Source of the DNA: Flaveria trinervia
Taxonomy: Eukaryota; Streptophyta; Magnoliopsida; Asterales; Asteraceae
Direction of reading: 5' to 3'
Assembly: GCA_025506515.1 (NCBI GenBank)
Contig: CM046451.1
Span: forward strand, 69,424,930 to 69,488,929
Length of the DNA stretch: 64,000 nucleotides
Numbering within the stretch: position 1 is the first letter of the stretch; each line of letters begins with the position of its first letter. The position numbers were made by a program, and so were the translations under genes. Below, piece after piece: positions 36,676-49,317 of this stretch. The notes below the pieces were generated by a model. That model saw only the letters and a list, made by a program, of their open reading frames with translations. It was not told where the DNA came from and did not search any database.

Positions 36676-36995
36676 AGCTGGATCTTCATCCCACCCGACA
36701 TTCACCACAGGACCATCCGTACCCCCCATTGGGGTATAGGAATATCTGGAAGCACTTAACCGTATGGTACTGAAGCTGTTAGCTGCTGTTTAAGAAAAGG
36801 CTACCCAACTAAGTCAGCTTGAGGAGCTAAATGGTACCCAAGCACAACAGAGCTCACATCAAGCTCAACAAATTGCCTAACTCTAGGAGCATAACATCCA
36901 ATCAGCAAAGAGAATAGAGGAGTTGGAGGCCTCTAACAAGACTATCATGCTCAAATTAAAGGGATCAAAAGATGACCACTTAAGATAAGAGAAGG

Positions 36996-36996
<1 letters not shown>

Positions 36997-37026
<30 letters not shown>

Positions 37027-37055
37027 ATGATGATGATGATGATGATGATGATAGT
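36997..37055 (+). repeat. GAT trinucleotide repeat (Asp-rich)
   Basis: Runs of gatgatgat with small breaks. The His-rich reading on the other strand is only its shadow. Confidence 0.9.
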
Positions 37056-38578
37056 GATAATGATGAGGCCAGTGAAGATAAAGGGATAAGGGGAAGGCAG
37101 CATGATGATGATGATGAAGAAGGAGATGCAGCTGCACCTGCCTCAGCTCAGGGTCAAGAGAGACGTACAAAGAGAAATCAAGACCACGGATCTTCATCTT
37201 CTGCCCCATCTGCTGAGAAGCCAGCCATACAAGACAAAAGTAATGCTTAGAAGTTTATGTATTTATGAAAACTCTGTACTTGAATCTTGTATTAATATTA
37301 TGTAATTAATGTTTATGTATCTTTGTCAAATGTTTGAATGTCTTGATTAATTGCTAACAGTTGATGTGTTACATGTTTAAATCAAGCAGATCAAAAATCT
37401 CAGCATGATGAATACGATGTTGCTCCCCTTCAGTAAATCAAATCTTAACTGAAGATGATTCTTGATTTGCAAGGGATTGTCAAATGGTTTGTGAGCTATA
37501 CTCCTGAAGAAGGAGAAACCATTCATGACCAGACTGACGAGCAACTTGCTGAGATGTTCAGGCTGAACCCTGACGAGGTTATCAAGGATGCTCCTACATG
37601 ACATAGATGAAATCGAGATAGAGGATGTCACTGCTGACCATTATCCAGAGTACGTTGACCGAGAGGGAAATGTGGTCCCCAACTTGGGTGATACTCTCAT
37701 CAGTGATACGTTTGAGAAGTTGGATCAGATGGAGAAAGAGTCTGAGAAGAATGAGGGTCAAGCTCAAGCCTCAGACTCCGATGTTGATATCAAAAAGGCT
37801 GAATAGGCGGCCTGTTTTGCTGAGATCCGAGCCATGCATACTACACAAAAGCCCAATGTCTACACCAAGCTATACAAAGTCAAGAAACACTTGAAGGTAT
37901 CAGGCAAGATCATTGCATGAGCTTATTTTGAGGATCTGAATGTGTATTCAATGAAAAGAGAAAAGGGCATATAGTACTTTAGATTCCCACACGATCTAAA
38001 GACTCTCTCTGGTTTTGAACTCAACCAGTTGGCATGTCTAAAGTTGTTGTATGCTGATCCGAGAAAAATGTCAGGCTGGTTTGAGGCTGCTCTGAGGAAA
38101 TAATACTACACCAGGTGGGTTATCTTTAGACCTCAGCAACCGAAGATGTACATCAAACGGTTTGAAGTTAATCCCATTACTGGAAAGCCTAAGGTAGTGC
38201 TGAAGTGGAGTCCTCCACGTATAATGTCCAAAATCCCTCTAAGGGAAATGCCACAGGACTTCACTCCACACTTCAAGTCGTGGTACTATGATTGGAGAAT
38301 AGGTGAAGCGGTCATAGTCTTACAAAAGGAGAGCCAAATGGATACTCTCCGAGTATTTGACCCTATGTGGTTGACTAACTTGTGTGCTGATGATATTTAT
38401 ACTTTATACAAGTGGCCACTATTCTATGACTCGCAAGATATTGTACAAGCCCTCCGGTTTTAGAATGTGATAAGACTATATTTTGCATTTGAGATACATG
38501 TCGGAGCTACAAGAGAGGAAAAGTACAAGAAATTCGAAGAGCTAATGAAGAATGTTAGACAATGATGTAAACTAGGTC

Positions 38579-38590
38579 CAAGGGGGAGTT
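38579..38590 (+). other. Polypurine tract of copia B
   Basis: caagggggagtt directly before the 3' LTR. Confidence 0.9.
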
Positions 38591-39324
38591 TGTTGATACA
38601 TATGTACCTAGTTTAGGAACTTAATGTAAAATGTCTATCATGTCTTACATATATGTAATTGAAAATGTATCAATGAAATGCAATGTGTGGTTGATGCATA
38701 TAATGTTTAATATTTCATTGTTTATTGTGTATTAAAGTATATTGAACTAACTATATAGGTTTGAGGTAATTGTACATAGTTCTTAGACAATAATGATTGA
38801 GACATGTTCAAAATTAATCGTGTGAAATTCTCATGCGAATGGACCATGCTAATAGACCATATGCATGAATACTTCTTGCTAATGGACCAGTCGCACAACT
38901 GAACCAGGAGACTGGATCAGTCGCACGATTGAGACATAAGATTGACTCAGTCGCATGACTGGACCTTTAGTCGTGTGGATGGATCAATCGCATGCTTCAG
39001 TTGCACGACTGAACCATGCTAATGGTTCAGTCGTACGAATAGAAAACCCTAACCTGCAAATACCACCTAATTCGTGGATAAACAAAACATTTGAATACCT
39101 ACGCACATAATCGTACCCTAGCCGTCCAGAGACTCAAGAAAACCTGTTCCAAGTTCACAGATCATAGTTGATTGTGTTCTAATCATTCGTAACATTTCAT
39201 TGATCATTTGATTGATCTGCACTATGTTCTTCCTTATTGGATCGCCAATCAAATAGGATTCCGCACTATTTAGTTGGTATACACACAGAATCAGTTAGTA
39301 CTCTGTACGTAAATGGTCCTAACA
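38591..39324 (+). repeat. 3' LTR of copia B (734 bp)
   Basis: Starts tgttgatacatatg and ends ggtcctaaca. It has the same structure as the 5' LTR, with the TATA box mutated to tgcaaata near 39055. Confidence 0.95.
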
Positions 39325-42300
39325 ATCTTGGGTTTCCCGTTCCTATCTATTATGGTGGCTTCTTGATACCTTCCTCTAAATTGTGATCTATTTAGAGGTG
39401 ACCTTGGAGATTGCTTATGATATTTTGCTAGAGTCTTCCCATCAACATCAACAGAAGAGTCAGATGAGTAGTAAAATCTTCAATCTCTATCTTTTGAAGA
39501 ACTTTAAACCGTTTTTGATTTCCAAAAATCATTTTAGGTTTTGAAAAGGTATACTTTTGATTAATGTAATGGTTGTTTCTTTGACTTTTCCACATTTCTT
39601 TTGTTTTACTCATGTTATTGAGTGATTTAGATGTCCTAGATTAATTGGTGTGCAAATGACTCTTGACTTGTTTTGCATGATGATGTTGTTGAAATGGGTT
39701 TGTTTTGAGTGACACTCACTCCCTTCTGATTGAAGTAACAATCAGATGTATTATGATAGTTCATATCATAGACTGAACAATATTTGTTAAAATAATAATT
39801 TTTGATGGAGTGGTTGTCATGTCATAGATAGAGCAATATTGGTTATAAAAGCACTATTCTGTTTTTTGATTGAACATATCAGAAATGTCACAATACATTT
39901 GTTTGTTGCTTGACTCAGATTTTGATTTGTGGGACTCAGATGATTTTCTCATTCACTGTTAAGCCACTTTCTTTTGCTCAGGGGATGAGTCAAAATCAGC
40001 CCTTTTGTTCATTTTTCGGACTATTTTTGGTTCTTCAACCCTTTCTTACCTCTTTCTCAAATTGATCAACGTGTTCCTTGTTGCATAAGTCAAAACCAAT
40101 GCCTTGTCTTAATTTTGAAGATTGGGGGTTTGATTGAGTTTTACACGTTGAAATCAGTGATCTCTTTTGTTTCTTTTGCAGTGAAACCTGGTCTGATTTG
40201 GTTGATTTGTTTGTAGATATAATCTCATTTTCAGAACACCTTTCAATAATGGGTTTTACTAACTTCATAAACTTATGTTTACCTTTTAAAACAAAAGGTA
40301 TGAATTTTACAAATGAAACAATTGCCTTTACGGGGCTTGTGGGTTTGATGACACTCACTGCCTTGTCTGGACACTCTTTGATTTTGATTGGGTGTCCTAA
40401 TCTAATTTTATCCTCAATGGTTTCAATGTAAACATTTGGTTGGTTTTGTGTTTGTGAGCTGTTTTACTATTGTTTTTGGTTCAATAGTATTAGGTTCAAT
40501 TTTCTCATTGAGTGCAACAGAATCAGGCATGACAATGTACTTATCATTGTATGGTGGAGGACAAGTGTTATACCCGATCCTAGACATGTCCTTTGGATCC
40601 TTTTGAGAATCAAGCATCCCTTGCAGCTTAACTAAAGACAGTTGAAACTTTTCCAGTTTCACTTCAGTAAGTGTATGTTCATCTTTAGATTGAGCCAACT
40701 TTTCAGTCTGTTTCTCATTCTCAGCTACAAGAGTGTACTTTTCACCATGTAATTTCTCAATGTCAGAGATGAGAGATTTTATTTTGATTTCAAATCCTTT
40801 TATTTCTCTCTTGAGCATCTCTGACTTAACCTTTTCTTCTTTTATTTTATCTGCAAGTTTATGGTTATGCTCTTTATAACCTTGCAATTTAGTAATACAT
40901 TTTCCACTACAAAGGTTAGATTTTACCTTAGTAGGCATTGGAGATGGACCATCGTTGATGTGAGCCATAAGTGCATGATTTTGAAATTGAGGCTTGACTT
41001 CCTCTGCATACAGGCTCCAATCATATACTCCATCTTGCTTTATCACAAGAGCATTTGGAGATGACTGACTGCTTCCATGAGCTTGGTTTGTCAGTTGAGG
41101 TTGATTTTGATATGCTTGATGTTGTTGTGGATGATGATACTACTGCTGATGATTATTGGAGTGAAAGCTTGAGTTTGATGTGAGGATGACTGGCTTTGAG
41201 AATTTCTTTGAAAGTTGTTTCTTTTGGGGGCATTGCATTCTCTGGAGAAGTGGCCAGCCATGCCACAGTTGAAGCACTTCACTTTGGATTTATCATATCC
41301 AAGCTTTGTGTTTTCATTAAGGCTATGCTTTCGGCCTTTTCTGAAAGATTTCTTTGCTCTCATAGCAATCATGGCCATTTTCCATTGCAGATCCATTTCT
41401 TCTACATCATCTGGATCTAATTCCTCCAAATCTTCCTGGATCAGATGTGCAAATGTGAGTCTTCCTCCCAAATAAGCTTTAGAGCTTGCAACAAAGGCAT
41501 TATAAGTAGCCTTTTGTTCTTCTGATCTTGGGTCATCAAGAGTGGTTGTAGGAGCATCAGTGAATCCAGATGCTTGGGATGATGTTGATGAATGATTAGT
41601 TGATGGAGTTTCAATGAACTCTGTGGTATTCAGTTGATCTCTTGAAGAGATGAAATCATCCTCTTTAGTAATGAAGGCATTTTTCACAGAATGAGATTCT
41701 GATGGAAATTTGTATGCCTCAATCACTTTGGGTCCTCCCAAGTTTCTTCTTCTTTCATCTAACTCGAATGCTTCTATCTTGGCTATCATTATATCCAGAG
41801 ATGTACTGTCAAGATCAAGAGTGTTCTTTAACATGGTTACATTTTGTTTCTAGGTTTCTAGAAGACTGTGCAACATTTTCTTGTTTAATTCCTTGACCTT
41901 GTAAATGACTCCCACGATTTCCAAGTCATTTACCAACTGTATAAATCTATGCAGTTGTTTTGATATGGACTCCGCCATGGAGTGGTGAAATGTTTTGTAC
42001 TGATTAACAAGCTTATCCTTGTTAATTTCTGCAACTTCACTGCTTCCCTCACACATAATTCATAGTGGATCCCATACTTCTTTAGCAGTACCATACTTCT
42101 CCAGTCTTTTTAGTACATCCATCTTAAGTTCTTTAGTGAGGATGGAGTAAGCTTTGAGATCAATCTGATTTTCTTGTAATCTTCATCATCAAGAGTCAGA
42201 TCTTCAATGGGTATTCTTGATGTTTTGTAGATGGCAACTTGATTTGCAGACAGAGCGATAGGGATGTGTGGCCCCATACATATTGAGATCCAAAAGTCAG

Positions 42301-42418
42301 GATCTACACCTGTGATGTAATTTTTGAATCTAATTTTCCACTGCTTAAACTCAGATTTATGTTTAAGCATTGGTGGTTTTGGAGTATGACCAAGTTCTGT
42401 AAAACCATGTGAATCCAT
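39325..42418 (-). pseudogene. gag: gag of copia K
   Basis: Minus-strand Gag with a true ATG at 42418 (MDSHGFTELGHTPKPPML). The capsid start has FKQWKIRFKNYITGVDPDFW. After a frameshift near 42110, 42056-41850 carries on (CEGSSEVAEINKDKLVNQY), then 41834-41091 with RSEEQKATYNAFVASSKAYL and an intact knuckle CFNCGMAGHFSREC. A long coiled-coil part follows (41046-40423, Lys and Glu rich heptads). 40358-39428 is a basic C-terminal part with stops. Copia B cuts the element at 39325, before the protease. The layout is that of SIRE-type Gag. Confidence 0.88.
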
Positions 42419-42778
42419 TTTAACAAGGTGTTTTAACTTGTATAAATATAGATTAGGTACATTTTAAGATTAATTAGTCTGAATAGTCCAAATCGTTGAA
42501 CAAATGCTTAGTAAACCATACCTGTTAAAGTTTCTTGGTTTCTATTATATCTTTTGTTATATACATGTTCTTCACATGACTCTGTAGGTTTAGTGTATAG
42601 CTCTTGAAGGTGAGAACTAAGACGTGTTGACTGAGGTCGTTTTAAGAGTATTTTCTATTATTACTAAGTAGAGATGATGGAATACTCTATTAGCAACTCA
42701 ATCACCAAATCAATCAAGTTCTATTCAGGTCTTGTGTAGATCTGAAAAAGAATCAAGAGCCAGAGCTCATATAACAAT
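42419..42778 (-). other. Leader and primer binding site of copia K
   Basis: The non-coding leader holds the primer site at 42757-42778: minus strand ATTGTTATATGAGCTCTGGC, a mutated form of attggtatcagagc. The site shows at least three changes, so priming is unlikely to work. Confidence 0.7.
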
Positions 42779-43517
42779 TGACTGGGTAGTGAGAATGAGA
42801 TCCTCACTCAGGATCGAATATAATGATTGAGTTGGTGATTTAATGGCGGAATCATACAATCAACAAACATTCAATGCAGAAGAAATACTCGTAAATGCTT
42901 TGTATGTATTAATAAAGGTGATTGATTACAATAAATGCTAGGGTTTAGCAAGAACAGTAATAATACACATAGGGAATACAATATTCTGATTGTTTATATT
43001 GTGTCACCTCATGTACGAGGTTGTCTATTCTATTTATAGGCAGACAAATTGCCTTTTACAAAATGACTAAACTACCCCTGACCTATTATATCAGAACTAG
43101 TCTAAGTCTTCATTTACATTTCTTCTTGTTCATCTGCATTGGCAAATGCGGATGAGTTGACTTGATCAGCATTTCTTTACTTGATCTTCCGCATTAGTAT
43201 GTTTGTCATCCGCATTGGTTAATGCGGATGAAGGAATACTTCTGCGCATTTGTCTAGTCATCCGCATTGGCAAATGCAGGTGAAAAAAATCTTGTCCGCA
43301 TCTCTTCTAAGCTATCCGCATTTGTTAATGCAAAAGAACAAACACTTGTCAGCATTTGTTTTATGACTTCCGCATTAACAAATGCGGTTAGCCATACTTG
43401 GTTCTTCTATCAGTAGGATCTTCATCCGCGTTAATTCTTGGAATTGTGGGAACCTCAGCAAAACAACCATCAACTCACCAATTGAATTGAAATGTATGAT
43501 CCTTTCAGGTTCCAACA
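42779..43517 (-). repeat. 5' LTR of copia K (739 bp)
   Basis: On the minus strand it starts TGTTGGAACCTG at 43517 and ends ACCCAGTCA at 42779. A TATA box (TATAAATAG) is at 43030-43038. U3 (43131-43390) carries five imperfect inverted repeats. K has inserted in the integrase region of copia F. The matching 3' LTR is not in the window. Confidence 0.85.
43131..43390. repeat. Array of short hairpins in U3 of K
   Basis: Five boxes of about 24 bp with arms catccgcatt and aatgcggatg around a 3-5-bp centre: 43131-43154, 43207-43230, 43259-43282, 43312-43335 and 43368-43390. The first two are nearly perfect; the fourth is the most decayed. Confidence 0.85.
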
Positions 43518-44473
43518 GTTCTTAAAATAAATACCCATGTGAATCTTGTAAAATAATCAACTATCACAAGGCAATATGATTTCCTTCTAATGCTTATTAT
43601 ACTTGTTGGACCGAAGAGATCCATGTGCAATAAGTATAATGGGGTGGTGATGGAGTTTATAACTTTCGATTTATGAGATACCCTGTGTTGTTTTCCTTTC
43701 AAACAAGCAACATAGTTATCTTTGCAGAAAAATTCGTTTTTAGGCAAACCATGTACCAAGTTATTTTTAACCAATTTATTCATGGTTTTAAAATTGACAT
43801 GACACATTCATTTATACCAAAGTGTTGACTCATCACCATAAGCTTTGGAAAGAAAGCATGATACTTCTCCCTGTGGGAAAGCATAGTTCATATCCAGCTT
43901 GTACATATCCCCTTTCCTAGGAGATCTAAGAAGCACCAATTCCGGAGGAATGGTCATCCCAGGTTTGAGGATAATGCACACATGTTCTGTGAAAAGCATT
44001 TGGTGCTTTTGATCACAGAATTGAGAAACACTCAAAAGATTGTGTTCAATCTGTTTGACAAAGTGTACTTTGTCATCCTTTAACTTGATGTTGGATACAC
44101 TCCCATGACCAAAATGTATCATCCAGCCTAACTTCCAAACTAAAAAGGACCTACATCAAAATGTTAAAATTGTTAAGGGAGATTTGTTCCCAGTCATGTG
44201 CCTGGAGCATCCACTATCTACAATCCACACATTATTGTTCTTGTCATATTGATGTCTCAGCACATAAGATGAAAAAGTTAGTTTTTATTGTAAACCCAAG
44301 CCTTGTTGATCTTGGGCTCTTCTAATGAGGATTTTATTGAACCAAAGTTAATGCATAGGGGTTCAATAAGTGATTGTGAAGAGGATGTTTGGGCTGCAAC
44401 ATCTCTTTTTATCTTTCATTCCATCCCTTGGTTGATCATGGAAGATGAGCTTGTTGAAGCTTGAGTAGCATGG
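43518..44473 (-). pseudogene. pol: Copia F protease and integrase N-terminal part
   Basis: On the minus strand the protease active site is read near 44225-44180 as IVDSGCSRHMTGNK. It is followed by LKDDKVHFVKQIEHNLLSV and SQFCDQKHQMLF (44122-43990). The integrase zinc region has CHVNFKTMNKLVKN and CVACLKGKQHR-type Cys (YVACLKGKQHR), with the first His changed to Tyr (LWYK). The core starts YLLHMDLFGPTSIISIRRKS and ends FTWVFILRT, where copia K has inserted. The remaining pol of F must lie left of K, outside this window. A stop (LWYK and stop) separates the two frames. Confidence 0.88.
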
Positions 44474-46624
44474 TGTAAGGCCCCGTTCTCGGGACGCTCA
44501 CAGCTGGTCGATCATTGCAATTAAATCATATAATTACATAACTTTACAAAAACCATGCAGTGGAAACATTTAAATAATTTCATCATTTCATAAAAATGCT
44601 TTTGCAAAATAATACAATGATTAATTACATAATATCATTTGTTCGTATTACAATGCAAAAACATTTAACAAAAGAATGCGATCCAGAAAGAGCCAAGTAG
44701 CAGCCCCATGCCATCCTCAGCAACATTTACCTGCCAACTAGAAACACATAAAAGTCAGCGTTGCTGAGTGAGTTCTAGTTTTAAAATAAAACATACCTTA
44801 CTTTCTCTCAAACCATAATATACTTTCTTACATGATCACACATCATACGTACATATAGATAATATCATTATTATCTTCCTTTACTGTTCATCACTTTCAT
44901 TCTTTATCTTTTTCTGGATTAGTGTCATCAGCTTACCCCAAACGTATGAACAAAACAGGTACTGGGCCGAATATCATAATTGACTTCCATAACGCACATA
45001 ACCTGGCACCAGCACTGGGGCAAGCGACAAAGATCCCAACTGTATACTACACCCCAAACGTATGCATAAAGCGGGTACCGACCGAAGATCATAAATGACT
45101 TCCATAACATACATAGACTGGCACCAGCACCAGGATGAGTATCCACTATAAACCATGTACTATACAACTGGTCAGTCACAAAGACTAGACCCCTGCGTGT
45201 ATCTTTATAGGTTAGCTAAACCACACACGGTTGAGCTTACGACATTTTGGAGTCGTGCACCGCCGTACATTTTGCTTGCAAGCCTTTCTTTACTTTCTTT
45301 TCATTAATGCATGCATTCTTTCATTATGTTCCTATTTACATTATCTTTCACTTTACGTTACATAATACTTTATCATCTCTTTCACAACTATAACATGTAA
45401 AGCCATGGAAAATAAACATACATAACATGGAACATAAGCATAACCATACAAATCATCACTATACAAGGCATGATCACGCATGACATAACAGTCATCATAC
45501 ATGCTATAACATAGCCCATACATCATCAAAAGTCAACTTACTTTACCCTTTGGGAACATCCCAAGTCAAAGCCTACATTTCACTTTTTCCCCAGAATTCA
45601 GAAAATATTCTATGTCTTTAGGCGCATGGGCACTATTCAGGCGCATGGCCTTTTGGGGGGCATGGGAACACTTAGGCGCATGGGAGATTTTTAGGTGCAG
45701 GGGCACTATTACAACGCATGGGCAACACTTAGTCATTCTGGGCAATATTCTAGGCGCATGGGCCCTATTTGGGCGCATGGGCACTATTGGGGCGCATGGG
45801 GTTCTGGGCGCATGAACACTTAGTAAATTTCAGCCTATTTCTAGTCGCATGGGTATGAGGTTTTAGGCACATGGGAACACTTAGGCAGTTATTTCAGTTG
45901 GGCCCATGGGCCACTGTTTAGGCGCATGGGCAGTCTATATCACTCTTAAACATCACAATTCTGTTCCCAATCATCATTTATTATGTTCTAAGCTTAAATC
46001 ATACATTCTAAGCCTAAATCATACATTCTAAGCCTTAGAAACATAATCATAACATCATCACAACACATACATTGCCCAAAATCAAACCCCACCTGTAACA
46101 CAAACATATAAAGCATACAGGTAAAAACCCATTTTTATAAAAATGTTCACACATGCATTTCTAGCCCCAAAATCATGTAAAATCAATAAAAAGGGGGTTC
46201 TAGAACTCACCTTAACAATCTTTGGTTATGACTTCTCTAAAACCCGTTTGCAATTGAGTTCAACCGCATAGAAACCCACCAAAAACACACTCAAACACAT
46301 ATAAACACACATAAACATGTAACCGAGGCTAAGGCAGGTTAAGAATATGTTAAAATCATGAATTCTTACCTTGAATTCGATCTTCTGCTCTTGTGCTTCC
46401 AAAGACCCGAAGGTTTCTACTTTTCTTCATTTTCTCTCTCTAAAATCCGAATGATATGTGTGAAGAAAGGGTGATGGGCGGCCATCACCTTTATTCAATA
46501 GCTTTTCAAAGATTTTATCTTTTTTGACACTTTTAGTCCCCCTAAATGGGTTTAATTTCCTTTCTTTCTTTTCCTTCACTTTATTCTTTCTTTTTTAGCT
46601 TTAAAAGAATAACCGGGTGTTACA
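44474..46624 (-). repeat. Solo gypsy-type LTR G (2151 bp)
   Basis: On the minus strand it starts TGTAACACCCGG at 46624 and ends ACGGGGCCTTACA at 44474. It has no interior: flanks catgg (44469-44473) and catgc (46625-46629) are a target duplication with one mismatch. It inserted in copia F between Gag and protease, and the two LTRs then recombined. It has two copies of a 116-bp unit (ccccaaacgtatg at 44936 and 45052) and a gcgcatggg word array (45600-45930). Confidence 0.9.
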
Positions 46625-48216
46625 CATGCTATTCTTCCGAAGCTTCTTTGTTCTTGGAAGAAACCTTCACCACCTTCTCTTCTGAAGCAGTCTTCTTCTG
46701 GGATGGTTTCAAGGGGACTCTCTTGGCTTTCTGAGTCTTCAAAGCTTTAGCTTCCGAAGCCATTTTTCCTTCGGAAGAAGGATTTTCTTCCGAAAGCAAC
46801 CTTGCTTCGAAAACAAGCTTTCCCTTTTTTTTATCACTTGGACCATTTGATAGGGTCCAAATGAGAAACCTTCCTTGACTCCTTCTATCTCAACATTATT
46901 TGCATAATGTGTGCTAGCAGGATTATAATAACAATCTTTGGCCATGTGGTTTTGCATACCACATATTATGCATCCAATGTCATCTGTTCTAGCCATAAGT
47001 GCTTGAGCAGGAGTCATATCTATACATAAAGCTCCAGTCAACTTCTTGAGCTACAACTATTGTTACAGTTGTCTTCCCAGTGGCTTTTGGTGTGGAGGCA
47101 TGTGAGGAGGCATGAGAGGTTCCCGGATTTGACTTGTGAGCCTTGCATTCCTTAGCAAAATAACCAAGTTGGTTACAGTTGTAACACTTTGCATTGTTTT
47201 TGTCAAAGCCAAACTTGTTCCAAGCTAGGTTTTGAGGGAATTGCCTTCGGAAGAACTTTTTTGACTATGTCCACGTACTCCACATCATCTGGGCTGAAGC
47301 ACTCTAGATCATCAAAGCAAAACTAATGATCACCAGAGTACCCACTTCCTGAAACAAAGGCACAACTGCCTTGGAAAGAACCTTGCTGAGCCTACAGAGA
47401 CCTTGGAGTCTCTGGAAATGTGATGCAGGGTCCTGAAGAACAGGATGGCTACTGTGAGTATGTCAGGTACTTCTGAGGTTGGGTGGGTCCTGAGCCTTCA
47501 ACAACCATTAAAGTGTTACTAGAAGGAAGGCTTGAGGGTCTGCTCATCGAATGTCCCCTCTTATTTTCCATCTCTACACGGTGTCCATCAAGAATGACGT
47601 ATAGTTCAGCCATGGTGAGGGAGTTTAGATTCTCAGTCCTTTTGATGGAGACACAGTAGAATGTCCACTCATTTGGAAGTGCACTCATGAATTTCCTTGA
47701 GAGATCTCTTAAGTCAATGGCAACTCCCGTAGATTGAAGGGAAGCAATAAGATCCATGTACCTGAAGTATTGTTGGCTGAAGGTCTCTCCAGCAATATAG
47801 GTAAAGTTCTCAAACTATTCTTTTATTGAATCTTTCTTGGAGTCATTAGAGTTAGAGTACATTTATGACAGTGCATTAAACAGCTCTTAGGCTGACTTGC
47901 AATGCTCAAACCCCACCATGATGGAGTTAGGTATAGCAGTCATAAGAGCCGTCATAGCATTAATGTCTATGTCCATCTTCTTCCGGTCTTCATCTGAATA
48001 GTCTTCTATAGCCTTCTCAATCATGGCACCGTTTCCTCTTGGTGCTGCAACTTTGGGCTTGTAGAGACCATTGATGATAGATAACCACATTTTACCATCA
48101 AGGTACCTCATGAAACCTTATATACGTCAGCTCTATTGTCTAAAGTTTTCAGGGGTGATGATGGGTGCATTGGTCATCGTCCCTATCTCAACTTCAGATT
48201 TTTAAATAAGGGCCAT
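46625..48216 (-). pseudogene. gag: gag of copia F
   Basis: Minus strand with ATG at 48216. It starts like H (MALI, then NAPIITPENF), then FMRYLDGKMW, EDYSDEDRKKMDIDINAMTA and PNSIMVGFEHCKSA (48111-47887). FMSALPNEWTFYCVSIKRTE and LTMAELYVILDGHRVEMENK follow (47757-47449). The first knuckle, CYNCNQLGYFAKEC (about 47210-47165), has Tyr in place of the zinc-binding His. The second, CIICGMQNHMAKDC (about 46965), is intact. Stops and shifts break the gene, and solo LTR G separates it from the protease. Repeated cttccgaag words occur at 46630-46830. Confidence 0.85.
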
Positions 48217-48292
48217 TTTAGAGTGTTCTGAAAAGAGGAGTGAAAAACAAGTTGCTTTGAATGGTAAGATCACACAATCAAGAGCCTAAATA

Positions 48293-48304
48293 GCTCTGAT
48301 ACCA
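48293..48304 (-). other. Primer binding site of copia F
   Basis: Minus strand TGGTATCAGAGC, the intact tRNA-Met-type site, two bases after the presumed LTR end at 48307. Confidence 0.9.
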
Positions 48305-48306
48305 AT

Positions 48307-48790
48307 TAAAAGATCGATGTGTGTCACTAAACACTTGGTTTTCTCTTAAAATCATTATACTCACACGGTTATGATGAAGCAGAATCTCAAAGAGTTGATG
48401 ATAATATACTAAGTAACTCAAGAACACAAAGATAATTATAAGGTACTTGTATATATTACTTCTCAACTCTAAGTTTACAAGAGTCTTACAAGCATAATAC
48501 AAGAGTTACAATGAGAAACTACATATACTACCACCCACAGCCGGTTATACTTTGATGCGAGCTGGAATCCTATAACTAAAGTAGATACTACAAAGCTATA
48601 GTTATGGTATCTTAGATAATGTCATATCTAAAATTTGGTAGTCATGACATGTCCATGACTTATCTTTTGTCACCAACTAAAGTTGGCAACTGTACTATCA
48701 AATGAAGGTAAATAGTGGAATAAGTATGGTCAACTGCATGGCATTTTGGGAAAACGCCACGTAGTATCAGAGGTTTGCAGTGTAGTTTCA
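48307..48790 (-). repeat. 5' LTR of copia F (outer end uncertain)
   Basis: The LTR ends CGATCTTTTA at 48307 on the minus strand. Its start cannot be placed, because the sequence passes into AT repeats at about 48790. A small hairpin ccaactaaagttgg is at 48673-48686; a longer version stands in the LTR of H. Both LTRs also share a related ccagct...ccggt block, so the families are related. Confidence 0.6.
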
Positions 48791-48804
48791 AATACCATAC
48801 TTAT

Positions 48805-48871
<67 letters not shown>

Positions 48872-48997
48872 TATATCTACATATATGTATATATATATAT
48901 CTACATATATGTATATATATATGTGTGTGTATATATATATAGACATCTATAATATATAGATATGTCTATATATGTATATATATATGTATATATATAT
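48791..48997. repeat. AT/GT dinucleotide repeat zone
   Basis: TA repeats with scattered gtgt and short palindromes such as agacatctataatatatagatatgtct. No coding content. Confidence 0.9.
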
Positions 48998-49020
48998 AAG
49001 CTAGTTCTTATTTGATCCCT

Positions 49021-49062
<42 letters not shown>

Positions 49063-49271
49063 ATATATATACATATACATAGAAGGGATCAAATGAGAAC
49101 TAGCTTATATATATATATGTATATATTATATATAGACATCTATATATATATAGATATGTATATATATATATATGGGGGAGGGATCAAATGAGAACTAGCT
49201 TTTTTATCCCTTCCCTATATATTATGTATATATATATATAAGCTAGTTCTTATTTGATCCCTCCTATATAT

Positions 49272-49317
<46 letters not shown>

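Larger units (their letters stand above)
35223..38566 (+). pseudogene. Accessory (third) ORF of copia B, broken
   Basis: Homologous in type to the protein coded after pol in many SIRE-like elements, sometimes called env-like; its role is unknown. One frame at 35460-35880 reads RISIFGQDIEISEEDLRTVL, TVRGCFLWAKYSGDIN, AHVLLKCIAVRKGGFDEL and MYPHFIQMIID with three stops. Then come acidic stretches, a Thr-rich part (36475-36675) and an Asp-rich part (36997-37055). Further frames at 37588-37806 (HYPEYVDREGNVVPNLGDTL) and 38146-38463 (VNPITGKPKVVLKWSPPR, FKSWYYDWRIGEAVIVL) follow. The last piece ends around 38566, right before the purine tract. No membrane segment or signal peptide can be pointed out, so an envelope role is not supported. 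Confidence 0.75.
19017..39324 (+). mobile_element. Copia element B, SIRE-like, with accessory ORF
   Basis: LTR retrotransposon of 20308 bp, of which 6615 bp are the nested gypsy C, leaving about 13.7 kb. It has LTRs 19017-19753 and 38591-39324, primer site 19756, gag, protease, integrase, RT, RNase H, then nearly 6 kb of extra sequence with a third ORF before the purine tract. Large size, two zinc knuckles in Gag and a third ORF after pol fit the SIRE/Sirevirus lineage (inference). The flanks gtgtt (19012-19016) and atctt (39325-39329) agree at three of five bases, so the target duplication is not clean. K sequence lies on both sides. Confidence 0.93.

Noticed and set aside
36883..37209. Minus-strand frame rich in His and Ile
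   Set aside because: It is the complement of the GAT repeat and has no family resemblance.
35223..38566. Accessory ORF of B as a viral envelope protein
   Set aside because: No signal peptide, membrane segment or cleavage site is visible. The family is only called env-like by position.
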